Positions 35,644 through 45,447 are shown, numbered from the stretch's first letter. The stretch is DNA of 64,000 bases from Corinectria fuckeliana (GCA_019137255.1 WPDH01000109.1:124001-188000); one strand, 5' to 3'. Numbers and translations: made by a program. Notes: generated by a model from the letters alone, not told the origin.

Positions 35644-36634
35644 TGCGGCAGCGGAGCACGCACGTTGGCGCACAAAACGTATGAGGACGGCATAGCTTGC
35701 ATGGCAGTGCTATCCCTGGCCTCGCCATCTAACGAGATCATTCCTTTGACATTTCCTTTTCTTTTCATTTCAGCGGACTTCTCATAGCATGCGTGGTGTA
35801 GACCTTTCCGTCAGCGGGGAAGGAAAAGGACACGGCGCCTTGGAAAACTACCTCTCGGCGTTCTACTCTTGGTTGGGATACCAGGAGTCAAGGATCAGCG
35901 ATTCTAGGACTCACGAGGGCCCAGCGTGGCTTTGATAGCCATTGCATGGGACGACTAATGCGGCTAATGTGTGCGCTTGTGTTGATACAACTCTTTTCCT
36001 TACGGTTATGCAATAAAAGTTTTTCATGTTCTTGATGGGTGTCTGGTGGATTTCATGTGACTAGACGGGAAGATAAAATTTGACTCTGGCTAACACTTGT
36101 GCTCACAACGTGGCCATCGCTAGGGCTCCAGGGTAACCGTAGTAATATTTTCCCCGCAAGAGTAACGCATCAGCACAGGACGCTATTTGGAGTTGTCTCC
36201 CTTTAATTTGTGAGAGCATTGCTTGCTTTCTGGTTGTGGTAGACGATGCATTCATTTCCGAAGAGCCTACTACTGGACTGCATCGCACGCGTCGACTCTA
36301 TGTCTTATCTTCTGTTTAGCCGACGTCGCTATTGTGAGAGCAGAGCAGCTGGGGCACTAAAGTACTAGGATGTCAGGACACGAGCGTCAGGGTATTAGGA
36401 CATTAAGATAATAACCCATTAGGATATCAGGGTACTAGGGTATTAAGATATTAAGACATTAGGTCAGGATATTAGGACTGAGAATATCCTGGCGGAGAGA
36501 GAAGGGTGGGCTTACAACCCGTCTGGCATTACTGTCCTAAGGGGGGTTTATAGAGAACTAGTAGTATTGTCATAGGAATCCCAACTTCGGCGAGCATACA
36601 GCTAGAAAATTGCGCCGTCGAGGAGCAAGTCTGT
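35644..36634. other. Intergenic, start of the accessory region
   Basis: About 1 kb after the acidic protein. It holds 3' UTR sequence and the degenerate repeat at 36357-36480. No gene is seen. Confidence 0.55.
36357..36480. repeat. Degenerate GGRTATTA-type minisatellite
   Basis: Tandem 8-10-bp words such as GGGTATTA, GGACATTA, AGATATTA and GGATATCAGG follow each other with drift. A similar but shorter array lies at 37850-37927. Confidence 0.65.
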
Positions 36635-37237
36635 CTAAGGAGGCACTAGGGCTCGGAGAAACATGTCGGGACTGAGTTGGAGCGCACCACCAGTGACCTG
36701 ATATGATCGGCTAATAGCGATGATGTGGTGAATAGGCACTGACGAGGCAGCAGAGGCAGCCCGGGTCGTAGTAGCTCCCTGGCGAGGCTTTCCTTGGCCG
36801 AGTTTCCACTGCCCCGCCGTTATCTGGTGCTGAGACGCAATGGCTAGGATTACAATCCTGACTGCCCCGTCTGCCCCGTCTGAAGCATCAAGCCACCAGC
36901 TCATCCTGGCACGAATCGCTGGCGTGGATTGAGACCATCCAGCCTCGATGACAATAGTGGGAAACCTGTTGTTGCGGCTCCCAGGAACGACTCCAAAGCT
37001 AGAGTCGCCCTCGCCAGCCGCTGTGAGGCGTCCGGTCTGGCCGATGAAGTATGCAGTTGGACTGTCACCCCTCGGTTTGGGTTCGCAACCCACTTGCCGC
37101 TGAAGAAAGTACCAGTTTATTATAGCTCCTAACGTGGAGTCTCGTATGCTGAGGATGGAAGTTTGACGATGAGTGTTTGTGTTTCAGCCGAGTAAAAAAA
37201 CAGCCTCCACGCTCGGGTTTCTCGCTGGTCGTTCCAT
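36635..37237 (-). pseudogene. Broken PD-(D/E)XK (Uma2-like) nuclease-fold gene
   Basis: On the minus strand an ATG at 37237 opens MERPARNPSVEAVFY and TQTLIVKLPSSAYE, then hits TAG at 37129-37131. A second frame from about 37093 to the stop at 36635 carries GEGDSSFGV, RFPTIVIEAGWSQS, WWLDASDG and AVRIVILAI. Together these match a fungal family with the restriction-endonuclease-like fold: (P)DSSF as the acidic strand, IVIEAGWSQ with the catalytic Glu, then a V-K-I-V-x-L strand. The linker between the parts is too short and has stops, and the usual Lys is Arg here. It is most likely a pseudogene, or less likely a gene with an unresolved intron. Family call rests on motifs I recognise, not on a search. 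Confidence 0.5.
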
Positions 37238-37399
37238 GTTATAAAGTTGGTAGGTGAGGTTCTCTGAACTCTCGCGAGGGTGGTATCTTAGGGAAGATCC
37301 CCCAGTCGCTGGGACAGATGATCAGCTCCGTTATACTGAGCTGTTGTAGCACCTGTGGACTTGTTAACATGCTGCCATAGTTCATGATGGATGTGTTTT

Positions 37400-37860
37400 A
37401 CTAATGTTTGAGGCTGAGAATCCCACGTAAAGCGATAGACTGGATCGTCGAGGAGAATGTGGCGTCTCAGGCCACCAACCCAGTCGCTAGCATAGCGTCT
37501 TAGAGTTCAGTGTTCTCTTCGGGTCGCCGTAAGTTGAGGTTCGGCACGCTCCCACACTGGCGCACTTGTCTCTGACCATGATGCGATGACAAATATGGTC
37601 GGCTGGCTGATTGAAGAATCATTCTCCTTCATGGGTTCAGAAGATCAGGTGTGGTGGGTCGGTCGCAGGTGGTGGTTGTTTGTCCAGCATTTCGTACTAA
37701 ACTGCTGGTCCGTCCCTTTGCTCGTCGGGACTCACTGAGCGTCGATCGGCATTTCGGTCCAGGTAGTCTTCTGGATGTCAGTGCTCAGTGCTCTTTCATG
37801 TATCCACAGTCGAGTTTGCGACGCTTTATAGGGGGTGCTGCTATTGGGACGTTAGGATAT
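37400..37860 (-). pseudogene. Decayed paralogue of the 984-aa orphan gene (5' part)
   Basis: The DNA aligns by eye with the 5' coding part of the gene at 45448-48402. Blocks 37430-37550 match about 47515-47650 (shared GGCGTCTCA, ACCCAGTCGCT, CTCTTCGGGTC), and 37625-37850 match about 47850-48065 (shared TTCTCCTTCATG, CCTTTGCTCGTC, AGTAGTCTTCT, GCGACGCTT). Roughly 150 bp between them is missing, and frames are lost. Identity looks near 70 percent, and differences are not limited to RIP-type transitions, so the copy is old. Orientation is the same as the intact gene. It ends at the repeat beginning near 37850. Confidence 0.7.
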
Positions 37861-37927
37861 CAGGATTAAGGCTTTAGGGCATTGGGACATAAGGAAAATA
37901 GCATAAGAGCATGAGGTTTCAGGGTTA
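37850..37927. repeat. Second degenerate TTAGG-like minisatellite
   Basis: Words such as TTAGGATATCAGG, TTTAGGGCATTGGG and TTTCAGGGTTAAG follow one another. It resembles the array at 36357-36480; together they bracket the two pseudogenes between. Confidence 0.55.
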
Positions 37928-37970
37928 AGTACTTACCGACCATGAGCTCTATAATATAGTGGTGCTGTTT

Positions 37971-38417
37971 TCAGTCGCTGTCTTTCATGGCTGCTTCATT
38001 ATCGGGGGCCGCGAGAGAAGCACAAAAGCTATCGAGCCAAGTGTAGGGGTGATTCGGGATGGGGCGGAGTCGAGAGTGGTTCAAGGTGGACGAAAGAGGT
38101 TGACTACACTTATCAATCTCCTCGAACAGCTTATCGACCGTGGTGAACTTGACCATGATGCGACAATCGTCAAGTCGAATGGTCTCTATACTGCGAATGT
38201 TTGGGATTAGAAGCCGGCGATCGAAGACGGCAACAACGTCTTTCGCACGAAATAGGCCTTGTAAATGGCCTGGTGGTGCCAGTGCTAAAGTGCCGAGGAT
38301 AGAGCGGAACCTTTCATCGAGACGGATTTCGAGGTGCAAAAGGAATGGGGTGGATAGAGTGAAGGCGTTGGGAAGAGATTGGGGACAGAGCGAAACCTTG
38401 GATGAGATGGAGGCCAA
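37971..38417 (-). CDS. Unidentified ORF, possibly a gene fragment
   Basis: An open frame of about 148 codons with protein-like composition (LLHLEIRLDERFRSILG, KDVVAVFDRRLLIP, SIETIRLDDCRIMVKF). Its first in-frame ATG lies deep inside (at DCRIMVKF), so no good start exists unless a spliced upstream exon is used; the upstream DNA is pyrimidine-rich like a leader. No family is recognised. It may be another relic in this pseudogene-rich stretch. Confidence 0.25.
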   Translation of the reverse strand: MASISSKVSLCPQSLPNAFTLSTPFLLHLEIRLDERFRSILGTLALAPPGHLQGLFRAKDVVAVFDRRLLIPNIRSIETIRLDDCRIMVKFTTVDKLFEEIDKCSQPLSSTLNHSRLRPIPNHPYTWLDSFCASLAAPDNEAAMKDSD

Positions 38418-38564
38418 AGCATGAGAAGCAGGTTGAGGATGACGTGGAGGAGAGAAGAGAATGGAGTGAAATCCAGATGGAAGAAAGAGGTTGAGGAGGT
38501 GTGGAAGAGAGAGGATGAAGGAAGCGTGAGGAGATTAAATACTTTTCCAGAGGCGAGGATCCTG

Positions 38565-38845
38565 ACAGTGAATCATAGAGTCGGGGTTTGCTCTGACAGC
38601 AGGCAGTGAATCATGCAGCCGAGGTTTGCGAGAGTCCTGAGGGCAATCCGTCAAATCACAACCTCGACAATAGGCATGAATCACGGAGTCGTGGTTTGCG
38701 CCGACCTGCAAGCAGCAAGCAGCAAGCAGTGAAGGCACACAAAATATTTGCGTGAATCCTGAAAAAAAAAAAAACAATGGATGATGGAGTCATGGTTCGC
38801 GGGGATCCGGACAACAAATAGTAAATCACAGAGTTGTGGTTACAA
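38565..38845. repeat. Dispersed tandem motif TGAATCAYRGAGTCGTGGTTTG
   Basis: About five imperfect copies of a roughly 24-bp unit, near 38568, 38605, 38676, 38781 and 38820, are separated by spacers rich in AAGCAGC words (38707-38735). A run of 13 A lies at 38762-38774. No coding signal is seen. Confidence 0.6.
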
Positions 38846-39342
38846 GGCGCAATTAGAGTCACGGTAGCCCCGATTCATAGATCCATTGACAAGTAGGTAA
38901 CAAGTTGCTGTACACAATAGAGGACAGTCATTGTCTGTGAACATCCTCCGGGGACCCTGTAGGGGCTTTGGCCAGTGCCGCCAGCAGTGAGCCAGGGACC
39001 GGGCCGGCCATGCACCTCCACCTTCAGACTGGTCCATAGCAGGACATCCCGCCGGCAACCACAACAAAACAGCGCCAATTACACAGCGCGATTGTCTTTT
39101 ACGATGATTTGTTGTGACTCGCCCCGTGGCGCCCTCCAAGGGTCCCTGCCAGGAGCTTTCCATTGCCTACCGGCGATTTCCCGGGGGCTCACGCGTTTGT
39201 GGGCCTTGCGGGATCGGATGCACCCAATAGAATTAATTCCCTGGAGAAATTGTGGATCCAGAGGGTCGTGTTTAGAAGCAGAACCATACCCTGGCTGATA
39301 TCACACTACACGGACCGTCTTTCCACATCAACAAGTCATTCA

Positions 39343-39414
39343 GGCCTCGTAACTCAATGGCAGAGTGTTGCTTTCCGGTGGCAAAAGCTGCAGGTTCGAG
39401 TCCTGCCGGGGTCG
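39343..39414 (+). tRNA. tRNA-Arg (anticodon CCG)
   Basis: A 72-nt cloverleaf without intron. Acceptor stem GGCCTCG pairs with CGGGGTC (two G-U pairs), discriminator G. D stem ACTC/GAGT, anticodon stem TTGCT/GGCAA with loop TTCCGGT (anticodon CCG, reading CGG), T stem GCAGG/CCTGC with loop TTCGAGT. Internal promoter A box (TAACTCAATGG) and B box (GGTTCGAGTCC) are good. It is a lone tRNA in the accessory region, where tRNA genes are common insertion neighbours. Confidence 0.93.
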
Positions 39415-39453
39415 ATCTGGTGCAGGACCAAGTCCTCATCCTGTCGTTGGAAC

Positions 39454-39459
39454 TTTTTT
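39454..39459 (+). terminator. Likely Pol III terminator of tRNA-Arg
   Basis: First T6 run downstream of the tRNA (40 nt beyond it), followed by a T5 run at 39462-39466. Confidence 0.6.
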
Positions 39460-39559
39460 GCTTTTTAGTCTGACCTCGAGAGCGTGGTGGGTGGTCGCGA
39501 ACTTATCGGTGAATAGTCGGTCGATGACGATAAAAGTCTGATGTGGATACTGAAGGACC

Positions 39560-40270
39560 ACGGAGCTACAGTATCAGAAACATGAGGGCACCAACGTACC
39601 CAGGAGAAGACGGGCATCCCTCACTGCCGAACGCGAACTGTCAGTAAATGACAAGGAGCTCACTGACATCAGGACGAGGGGCCACAAGTATCTCGCACAG
39701 TACTGTGAACTCGGGGACAACGCCGAGATGCGCCCGCGCCCTGGCTCTTCCCATGAGGATGACCAAGAGCCTGGATAACGAGCAAGCGCTGCTCGCAACG
39801 GGCTCACAGAGGCTTTTAAAGGTCAGCCATTCCAGCAAGCTGCTGGCGGATTCTGATCTCCGGCGGAACGGATGCACTATCAACTCGGAGAAGTCAATTC
39901 GAGTGTATACAAGGACACTCGGAGGGCTGTACAAGAAGTACACCGCCAGGTCGTGGGACGACAAACTCAGGGAGCATCTCCTCCAATTCGCCAAGGTTCT
40001 CATCACACCGAGATGGACGTTGAGACGAGAGCCCAAGGCCAAGCCCACTATGGGCCCTGATTTCTTCATTTATCATATCCATTTCCTCTGGGTACACGCT
40101 ACCTCTCAGTTCTAAACCGGGTTGGACCGACTCGACGACGCTGCTGTCCGCCATATTGCTCTGTACTAAACCTCGACACTAGCCGATCGGCGGCTCGCGT
40201 GCGGCAAGTCTCGTACCGCCTGGTGCTTCACCACCCCCTCAACCATCCGTAACGCACGCTCCGCAGCAAC
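39560..40270 (+). pseudogene. Relic of a DUF3435/recombinase-like repeated fungal ORF
   Basis: Coding-like peptides sit in more than one plus-strand frame: ELTDIRTRGHKYLAQYC and MRPRPG (about 39650-39760), then LATGSQRLLK, SIRVYTRTLGGLYKKYTA, WDDKLREHLLQFAKVL, TPRWTLRREPKAKPTMG and FFIYHIHFLWV to a stop at 40115, then TGLDRLDDAAVRH. At least one frameshift and one stop break it. The run of motifs resembles the large multicopy fungal proteins often annotated as DUF3435 or FluG-domain, related to tyrosine recombinases. That family call is by memory of motif style and uncertain; the relic status is clear. Confidence 0.45.
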
Positions 40271-41436
40271 TCGTGCCGGCCTACTCCGAAACCCCGACAC
40301 CCTCTGTCGTCATCGTGTCTCGATCGTTAGACAGGAGCCAGGCTATATAGAGTCCTAGATTTTGCCATCATGTTCAATACAGACCTTCACATATGTAATT
40401 CCCAAGACTATCAATTGAACTTGACGGCGCAAGTCTCCAAGGAGTTCTTGTTCAGCTCCCTACACCCTTTGATCCCATAAAACTGTGAGAGTTCCGTTCC
40501 GTGAACACATCATCACGGTTGGTCATGACTATACTCGCAGTTTCCTGTAGAGGACACGCGCATCACAAATAAAGCAGAGACTTTGAACAATGTTCGGATC
40601 TGGACACAGCACTTCTAAGCCCTCTTTGTGGCTCTTGTTCTGCTTGAGCATGATCGTAGGCAGGGCCTTAGCGTCTAATACTCGAGTAATGCCACCCAGA
40701 AACCTCTTCTTGATACATGACCAGCAGCGTTGCCTGTGAACGCATCGAGTGACTAGTCTCCCGCTCGCTACACCTGCCGCAAAGCTGTGGTCCTGGTCGC
40801 TCGTCAACATTGGAGGCCAGCCATTCACCACGTCATGATGGCGACGTGTCATCCCTCCCATTTCTTTTCCGCTTCTCCCTTCGGCAGCCATGGCGAGCCC
40901 GCTAGCACAACATGTTGAAGGTTCCACGGGACAGTAGCCTGCACCTGCTCGTATTGATTCTCGTTGGCACTTCGACCGCCACCAACGAAGACAAAGCCAA
41001 CAAGGCGCGTTGGTTGTTAAATGGCTCACTCATCAACCAGTAGGCTTCTCTCGTTCTCTACCCTCGATGCCTACTGGTGTCAATCTTACATCAAAATGCA
41101 CATCAAGTACTTGGGTGCCGTATGACCTGCCGAAAGTGCGTTTCGAGCACAGTGAAATGACCCAATCATTGAGCGGCAACGCAGTGTCACACCCGTGGCT
41201 CTTGATGCCCAATAGTGCACTTTGGGCTGTGAAATGCACTTTGAATGCCACATGCTGGGCATTGCACTGTGAGCGCAATAAAATAGCTCATTTCTGGCAC
41301 AGCGTTGTTCTCGCATCCCGTCGTCGCAGGATACCAGCTCATCAGAGACCTTGTCGAGTACTTTTCACCGTCGCTCCTTACGGCCGCTCGTTTCCCTGGC
41401 CTAGCTAATTACTGATTCATCAGATCAGCACCACTC
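40271..41436. other. Non-coding or unrecognised stretch before the NYN gene
   Basis: A minus-strand ORF at 40529-41029 (166 codons) has no recognisable domain and many Cys/Arg/Trp, typical of chance frames. The last 250 bp should hold the promoter of the NYN gene. Nothing else is supported. Confidence 0.45.
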
Positions 41437-42924
41437 ATGATGAGTAGCGAACCAGCCAAGACCTGCATGTTCTTTGTGGACGATTCCAACATCTGGATCG
41501 AGGCCCAAAAGTTCGCGGCTAAGGGTTATAGCCGCGTGCCCAAGTTCACAGATGGCGACCGCGACCCACGCCTCAGAATCGATATCGGAAGATTGATCGA
41601 CAGACTGCGCGGAGATCGCAGCCAAGGCACTTCGTGTCTGTACGGCTCCCGCCCACCGCCTAACGATTCGGTGTGGAGGGCGTTTGAAAGGTTTCGGTTT
41701 GAGACCAAGATCTATGATCGCGCCAACGGGAAAGAAAAGGAGGTGGACAACTCCATGGCAACGGATCTGAGTGCTCAAGCCACCAAGCTCGAGACCAGAG
41801 CCGAGTTCGGGTTGAAGTATGAACAGGATAGAGCCCATACGACGTTTGTCGTCATTACCGGGGACCGCGATATGCTCCCGCCAGTTAAGAAAGTGCTCGA
41901 ATGCGGAATCGGAGTCGAGCTCTGGGCCTGGGAGTCGGGAATCTCCCGGGAGTACTTGAAGCTGGCTGACCGCCAAAGTCTGCTATCCGTCAAGTTTCTG
42001 GATGGCATATTTGATGACATTTCCTTCACCGCATTTCATTCTTCGCGAAAGTGCGAACAGGTTGATGGTGGCCAAGCCATTGTCCTTTGTGACTTGCCTG
42101 ACCTGAGCGAGGTCGACGTTGAGGTCGACGGTGAAGGCGAGGTCAAAGGCAAGAGCAAGAGCAAGAGCAAGAGCAAGAGCAAGAGCAAACAAAAACTCGT
42201 GTCTGCCGTCGGTGAACATCTCCTCCAGCTAGGCCGCCTGTTCTACATCATTACATCTCAAACTGGGCTCGAGTTATTTATCGAGTTTCCAAAGGCCAAG
42301 GACATGGACGCCATAATCCGACACGTACGGAAGCTGGAGGTACCAGAACTACTTAGCAGCATGACGGTACTGTCATGGATCGAACATTGGGACCGGCTGA
42401 AGAAGGAATCACCTCCTGTTGTCAAAACTACAGTGGGACATAGCAGCATATTTGCGCCACTGATGGACAACACTGACGGGCCGTCAACCTCTTTTGCAGT
42501 CGGAGAGGGACACGAACCGGCCCAACGCACTGGCAATCCATGGAAGAGCATCGCGGAACTGCAAGGTCGACAGGAAGGGCAAGTCGAAGAGCCCAATGAC
42601 CAACCATGGGAAACGATGTCTCGACGCGGTGCAGGCAAGACGCATATGCGCGAGGCACGCAAAGAACAGCGATGCCCTTCCCACCTCCGGTGCGATAAAG
42701 CACGCGAGTGCGGTTACTACCACACTGAAGAAGAGCGGAGCCTATTTCGGGACCACCCTAACCAGAACTTCAGGGTGTGGAAAACGAAGAAGTGCCCTAT
42801 CCCTCACTGTCGCCGCGGGAAGCGATGTCGGTTTGTCCATACGCAGGAGGAAGCATGGTGCCTTCGATGCTCGGTCGAGGGTCACTCCATTGAAGAGTGC
42901 CCATATAGGGGAGAAGAAAATTAA
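41437..42924 (+). CDS. NYN-domain nuclease-like protein with two CCCH fingers and a CCHC knuckle
   Basis: A single exon encodes 495 aa. The N-terminal 190 residues form a NYN/PIN-like domain: FFVDDSNIWI (Asp15/Asp16), KEVDNSMATDLS (Asp104, Asp110) and VVITGDRDMLPPVKKVL (Asp143, Asp145), the acidic set expected for a metal-dependent ribonuclease. Residues 233-253 are a Lys-Ser repeat. A middle segment (about 255-325) is globular. At the C-terminus come CCCH finger 1 (C413-x5-C419-x5-C425-x3-H429), finger 2 (C453-x4-C458-x5-C464-x3-H468) and a CCHC knuckle (C475-x2-C478-x4-H483-x4-C488). These suggest an RNA-binding ribonuclease. Two adjacent ATGs (41437, 41440) can start it. It is isolated among relics but fully open. 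The target RNA is unknown. Confidence 0.85.
   Translation: MMSSEPAKTCMFFVDDSNIWIEAQKFAAKGYSRVPKFTDGDRDPRLRIDIGRLIDRLRGDRSQGTSCLYGSRPPPNDSVWRAFERFRFETKIYDRANGKEKEVDNSMATDLSAQATKLETRAEFGLKYEQDRAHTTFVVITGDRDMLPPVKKVLECGIGVELWAWESGISREYLKLADRQSLLSVKFLDGIFDDISFTAFHSSRKCEQVDGGQAIVLCDLPDLSEVDVEVDGEGEVKGKSKSKSKSKSKSKQKLVSAVGEHLLQLGRLFYIITSQTGLELFIEFPKAKDMDAIIRHVRKLEVPELLSSMTVLSWIEHWDRLKKESPPVVKTTVGHSSIFAPLMDNTDGPSTSFAVGEGHEPAQRTGNPWKSIAELQGRQEGQVEEPNDQPWETMSRRGAGKTHMREARKEQRCPSHLRCDKARECGYYHTEEERSLFRDHPNQNFRVWKTKKCPIPHCRRGKRCRFVHTQEEAWCLRCSVEGHSIEECPYRGEEN
42151..42186 (+). repeat. AAGAGC hexanucleotide repeat in the NYN gene
   Basis: Six exact AAGAGC units encode the Lys-Ser run. Units are codon-aligned, so length changes would keep the frame. 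Confidence 0.9.
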
Positions 42925-43857
42925 CAGTTTGGTGTATTAGAGAAGACTATGATCGCGCTTTGGGGCAAAGGACAAGACTGGTATAAGGGTATTTATAGCA
43001 ATCAGAGCGCTTCTGGGTAAGTAGCATGCCTTTATGCATGATCTCGAGTTGTTATTCTAGGTGTTATTCTGGATATGCATCTACTATAACGTAAATGGCA
43101 AAGGCATTAGGCCAACCGGATTTGACAATTGGAACTTCGAGAGTGATGATAAATTAGCTGAGAAAAAAGGGCATAATTACCGATGAGGAAGATTTTCTTA
43201 AGAAGGCGGACAAACACTTTATGTCACACTAACTAGTTAAAAACCCTTAACCAGAGCTTTGAAACCCGAAAAAAAGGTATCGTTACCTGCAGAAGGGTTT
43301 ACGCTGCGGTCGCTTTTGTGCACTACCATTTCGGGTCGGGATCCGGCGCTTACGTTGAGTGCAGCCCGGGCAGCTTGCCAAAAGGGCCATTTCTCCCAAG
43401 TTATCAATTAAAGGTACCCACAACAAGCACATATAAAGCTAATTTGACCTCGCGCGTCTTAATAGAATGCCTCGCCAAAGTCAGAAGTGCACGGAGAAAG
43501 CCTACCGTTGCTATCACAAAGAAGATACTTAAAGCGAGCGGTGGGCGCTGTGGCGGAGTGCTGTTAGTGTGAGTGACGTTGTTTAGACTGAGACTGGGGG
43601 TTTAAGGGCTATCTATATTCTAAGAGGGGACTTACCTAAGGTTTTCGTTTCAAGTATGGAATCACTCTACATAACAACAAATTACCAGAATTCCTTAGGC
43701 TTTCATTTTAAGCATTAAATCACTAAAGTTGACAAGCTCCTAGGCATCAGTATCGTTTCAATGACCATGTACTAATCTTTCAGGCTGCTTACATCTATCA
43801 ACGTGCTGTCACTGCTGCTATCAGCCGAATCCTTCAGCTTCGTTTTGGTATATACAG
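42925..43857. other. Unrecognised stretch
   Basis: 930 bp after the NYN gene. A plus-strand ORF at 43318-43572 ends in LIECLAKVRSARRKPTVA but matches no family I know. Otherwise AT-leaning spacer. Confidence 0.45.
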
Positions 43858-44270
43858 CTATAAACGCACAGCTGGGCTATTCTGGGCTTCGCAAAGTACA
43901 TCTTTCATCCAGGAATACAGCTTTAGTTCCTGCTCCTCCCATCTCTCACCATTCGGAAATACCATCCTTCTCAGTCTATTGACCCATGGGATCAATAGCT
44001 GGTAGTACTCTGTGAAGTTTTTACTCGCGTTTTGGAGGAAATCCTGCTCGCCAGAACTTTCACCTGTTTTGTTTTACGAAGTTTGTTATCATCTTAATAG
44101 TTCCACTTGTCATACTCTCCTACTATGACACTTTCCTCCGGGCCATTATAGTAAGTACATATCCAAAATAAGACCCAGAAGAGCGACTCGAGATCATGCA
44201 TGAAAGACTTGGGCTTTAGTGTCGGACCTCGTGCTGGACAGATGACGTACAGCGACGTTACGGTAGCTTA
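43858..44270 (-). pseudogene. FunK1 protein kinase remnant (C-terminal lobe)
   Basis: Minus-strand frames contain SFMHDLESLFWVLFWICTYYNGP (split here at the 20-residue limit: SFMHDLESLFWVLFW, then ICTYYNGP), followed by EYDKWNY, a stop, and after a frameshift FTEYYQLLIPWVNRLRR and MVFPNGERWEEQELKLYSWM up to a stop at 43858-43860. This order is characteristic of the fungal FunK1 kinase family, a large expanded family of uncertain role. The N-lobe and the catalytic HRD/DFG part are not found, and the frame is broken at least once. It is a dead fragment. Confidence 0.7.
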
Positions 44271-45447
44271 TCGCGCCGTGCGAACTGAGGTTTTCCCCCA
44301 TGTTCAGGACAGCGAGTGGCATTAATGGGTACCCATGAGTATTCTGCGGCTCTGGACAACGCAGTGACCAACTGGCACTATATTTGGCGAACAGTAAGAT
44401 AACCACGTTATCACTCTTTTGAGAACGGGAATCTTTCTCCAGCTCCAGGACTTCAAACTTGCTCATTCTGACTCATTTTTGCCAGTTGGTAGCCTTTCAA
44501 TACTGGATCATGTTACATTTTCTTTGCTGTGTGATGCCTTATGACAAACACGTTCCGCAAAATAAGTTCTACCCAAGCAGTGTATCTAAGCATCCTTAAG
44601 TCCTTCTAACATCAGCCCTTTAAGCTAGCGTTTTTAACTGGTCCTGGTTGCTGAGGTGAGTGGTTCCAGGAGGTGCTATAAGCACTCTTGGCTGGAAATA
44701 ACGATCGCTAGGGAAACTAAGTACGTGATTTGCGTCTGTGTAAGAAGCTAAGATAACCTCTTTAATCTAGATACTACTTCCAGATCTTGTGACTTTAGTT
44801 GAGTCTAGGAACTGGCAGCGCTGAGTGGCGATTAAGCATCTCTATCAGCAAAGTGTGAAACTTCAGATTATTCACACTAACATTAAGGATTCCTATCGTC
44901 ACTTAGTGTGGACCTTTATCACTTAAGGGGATCCCCTTAGATTACTTTAAGGCTCTAAGCGGGTTATTTATATAGATCTAGGTAAGAAGCAGAAATTAAC
45001 AAGTAATTTAGCTCTTATATTAAATAGCTAGCAGTAAAAGAGAACCTTTTACACCTCCTTTCTTAAGGCTTGCTATTCTTAGTGTATGTTAGGTTATGTC
45101 CCTAAGATTACAAACAGAAACATTACATCTAAAAGGCGGAGAAGGTGATCCCGCGGGCTTTTAATATTAATTAGAGCAGGTAAAGAGTCTTCCTCACTTG
45201 AGCTGCGCTACTTTCAAACCAGCAACATCAGGTTTCTTGTTCCAAAATAAATATCGCCCATCATCTCACTATCCCTGTCTAAGCATCTGCTCAGTCGACT
45301 CAGCTCTAGTCACTAGAACCCGCAACGCAACATAACGATAATGCAACCCCGTGCCTGCAAACCATGCATACTCTCAACCCTTGCCTGACCCAACCAAGGT
45401 AGCTTAGCCACCACTCTCTCTCTCTTAGAGTCCTGTCCGTTTCATTC
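44271..45447. other. Spacer downstream of the orphan gene
   Basis: AT-leaning sequence with TTAAG-rich patches (about 44700-45180), maybe mildly RIP-affected, and the 3' UTR of the 984-aa gene. A minus-strand 90-codon ORF (44194-44466) partly overlaps the FunK1 relic out of frame. No gene is called. Confidence 0.45.

Noticed and set aside
36357..36480. Internal telomere repeat
   Set aside because: Words vary (GGGTATTA, GGACATTA) and do not form consecutive TTAGGG units.
40529..41029. 166-codon minus-strand ORF
   Set aside because: Rich in Cys, Arg and Trp without domain pattern; no supporting splice or start context.
44194..44466. 90-codon ORF beginning MSKFEVLELEKD
   Set aside because: Its end overlaps the FunK1 remnant in a different frame and it shows no homologous motif; may be chance.
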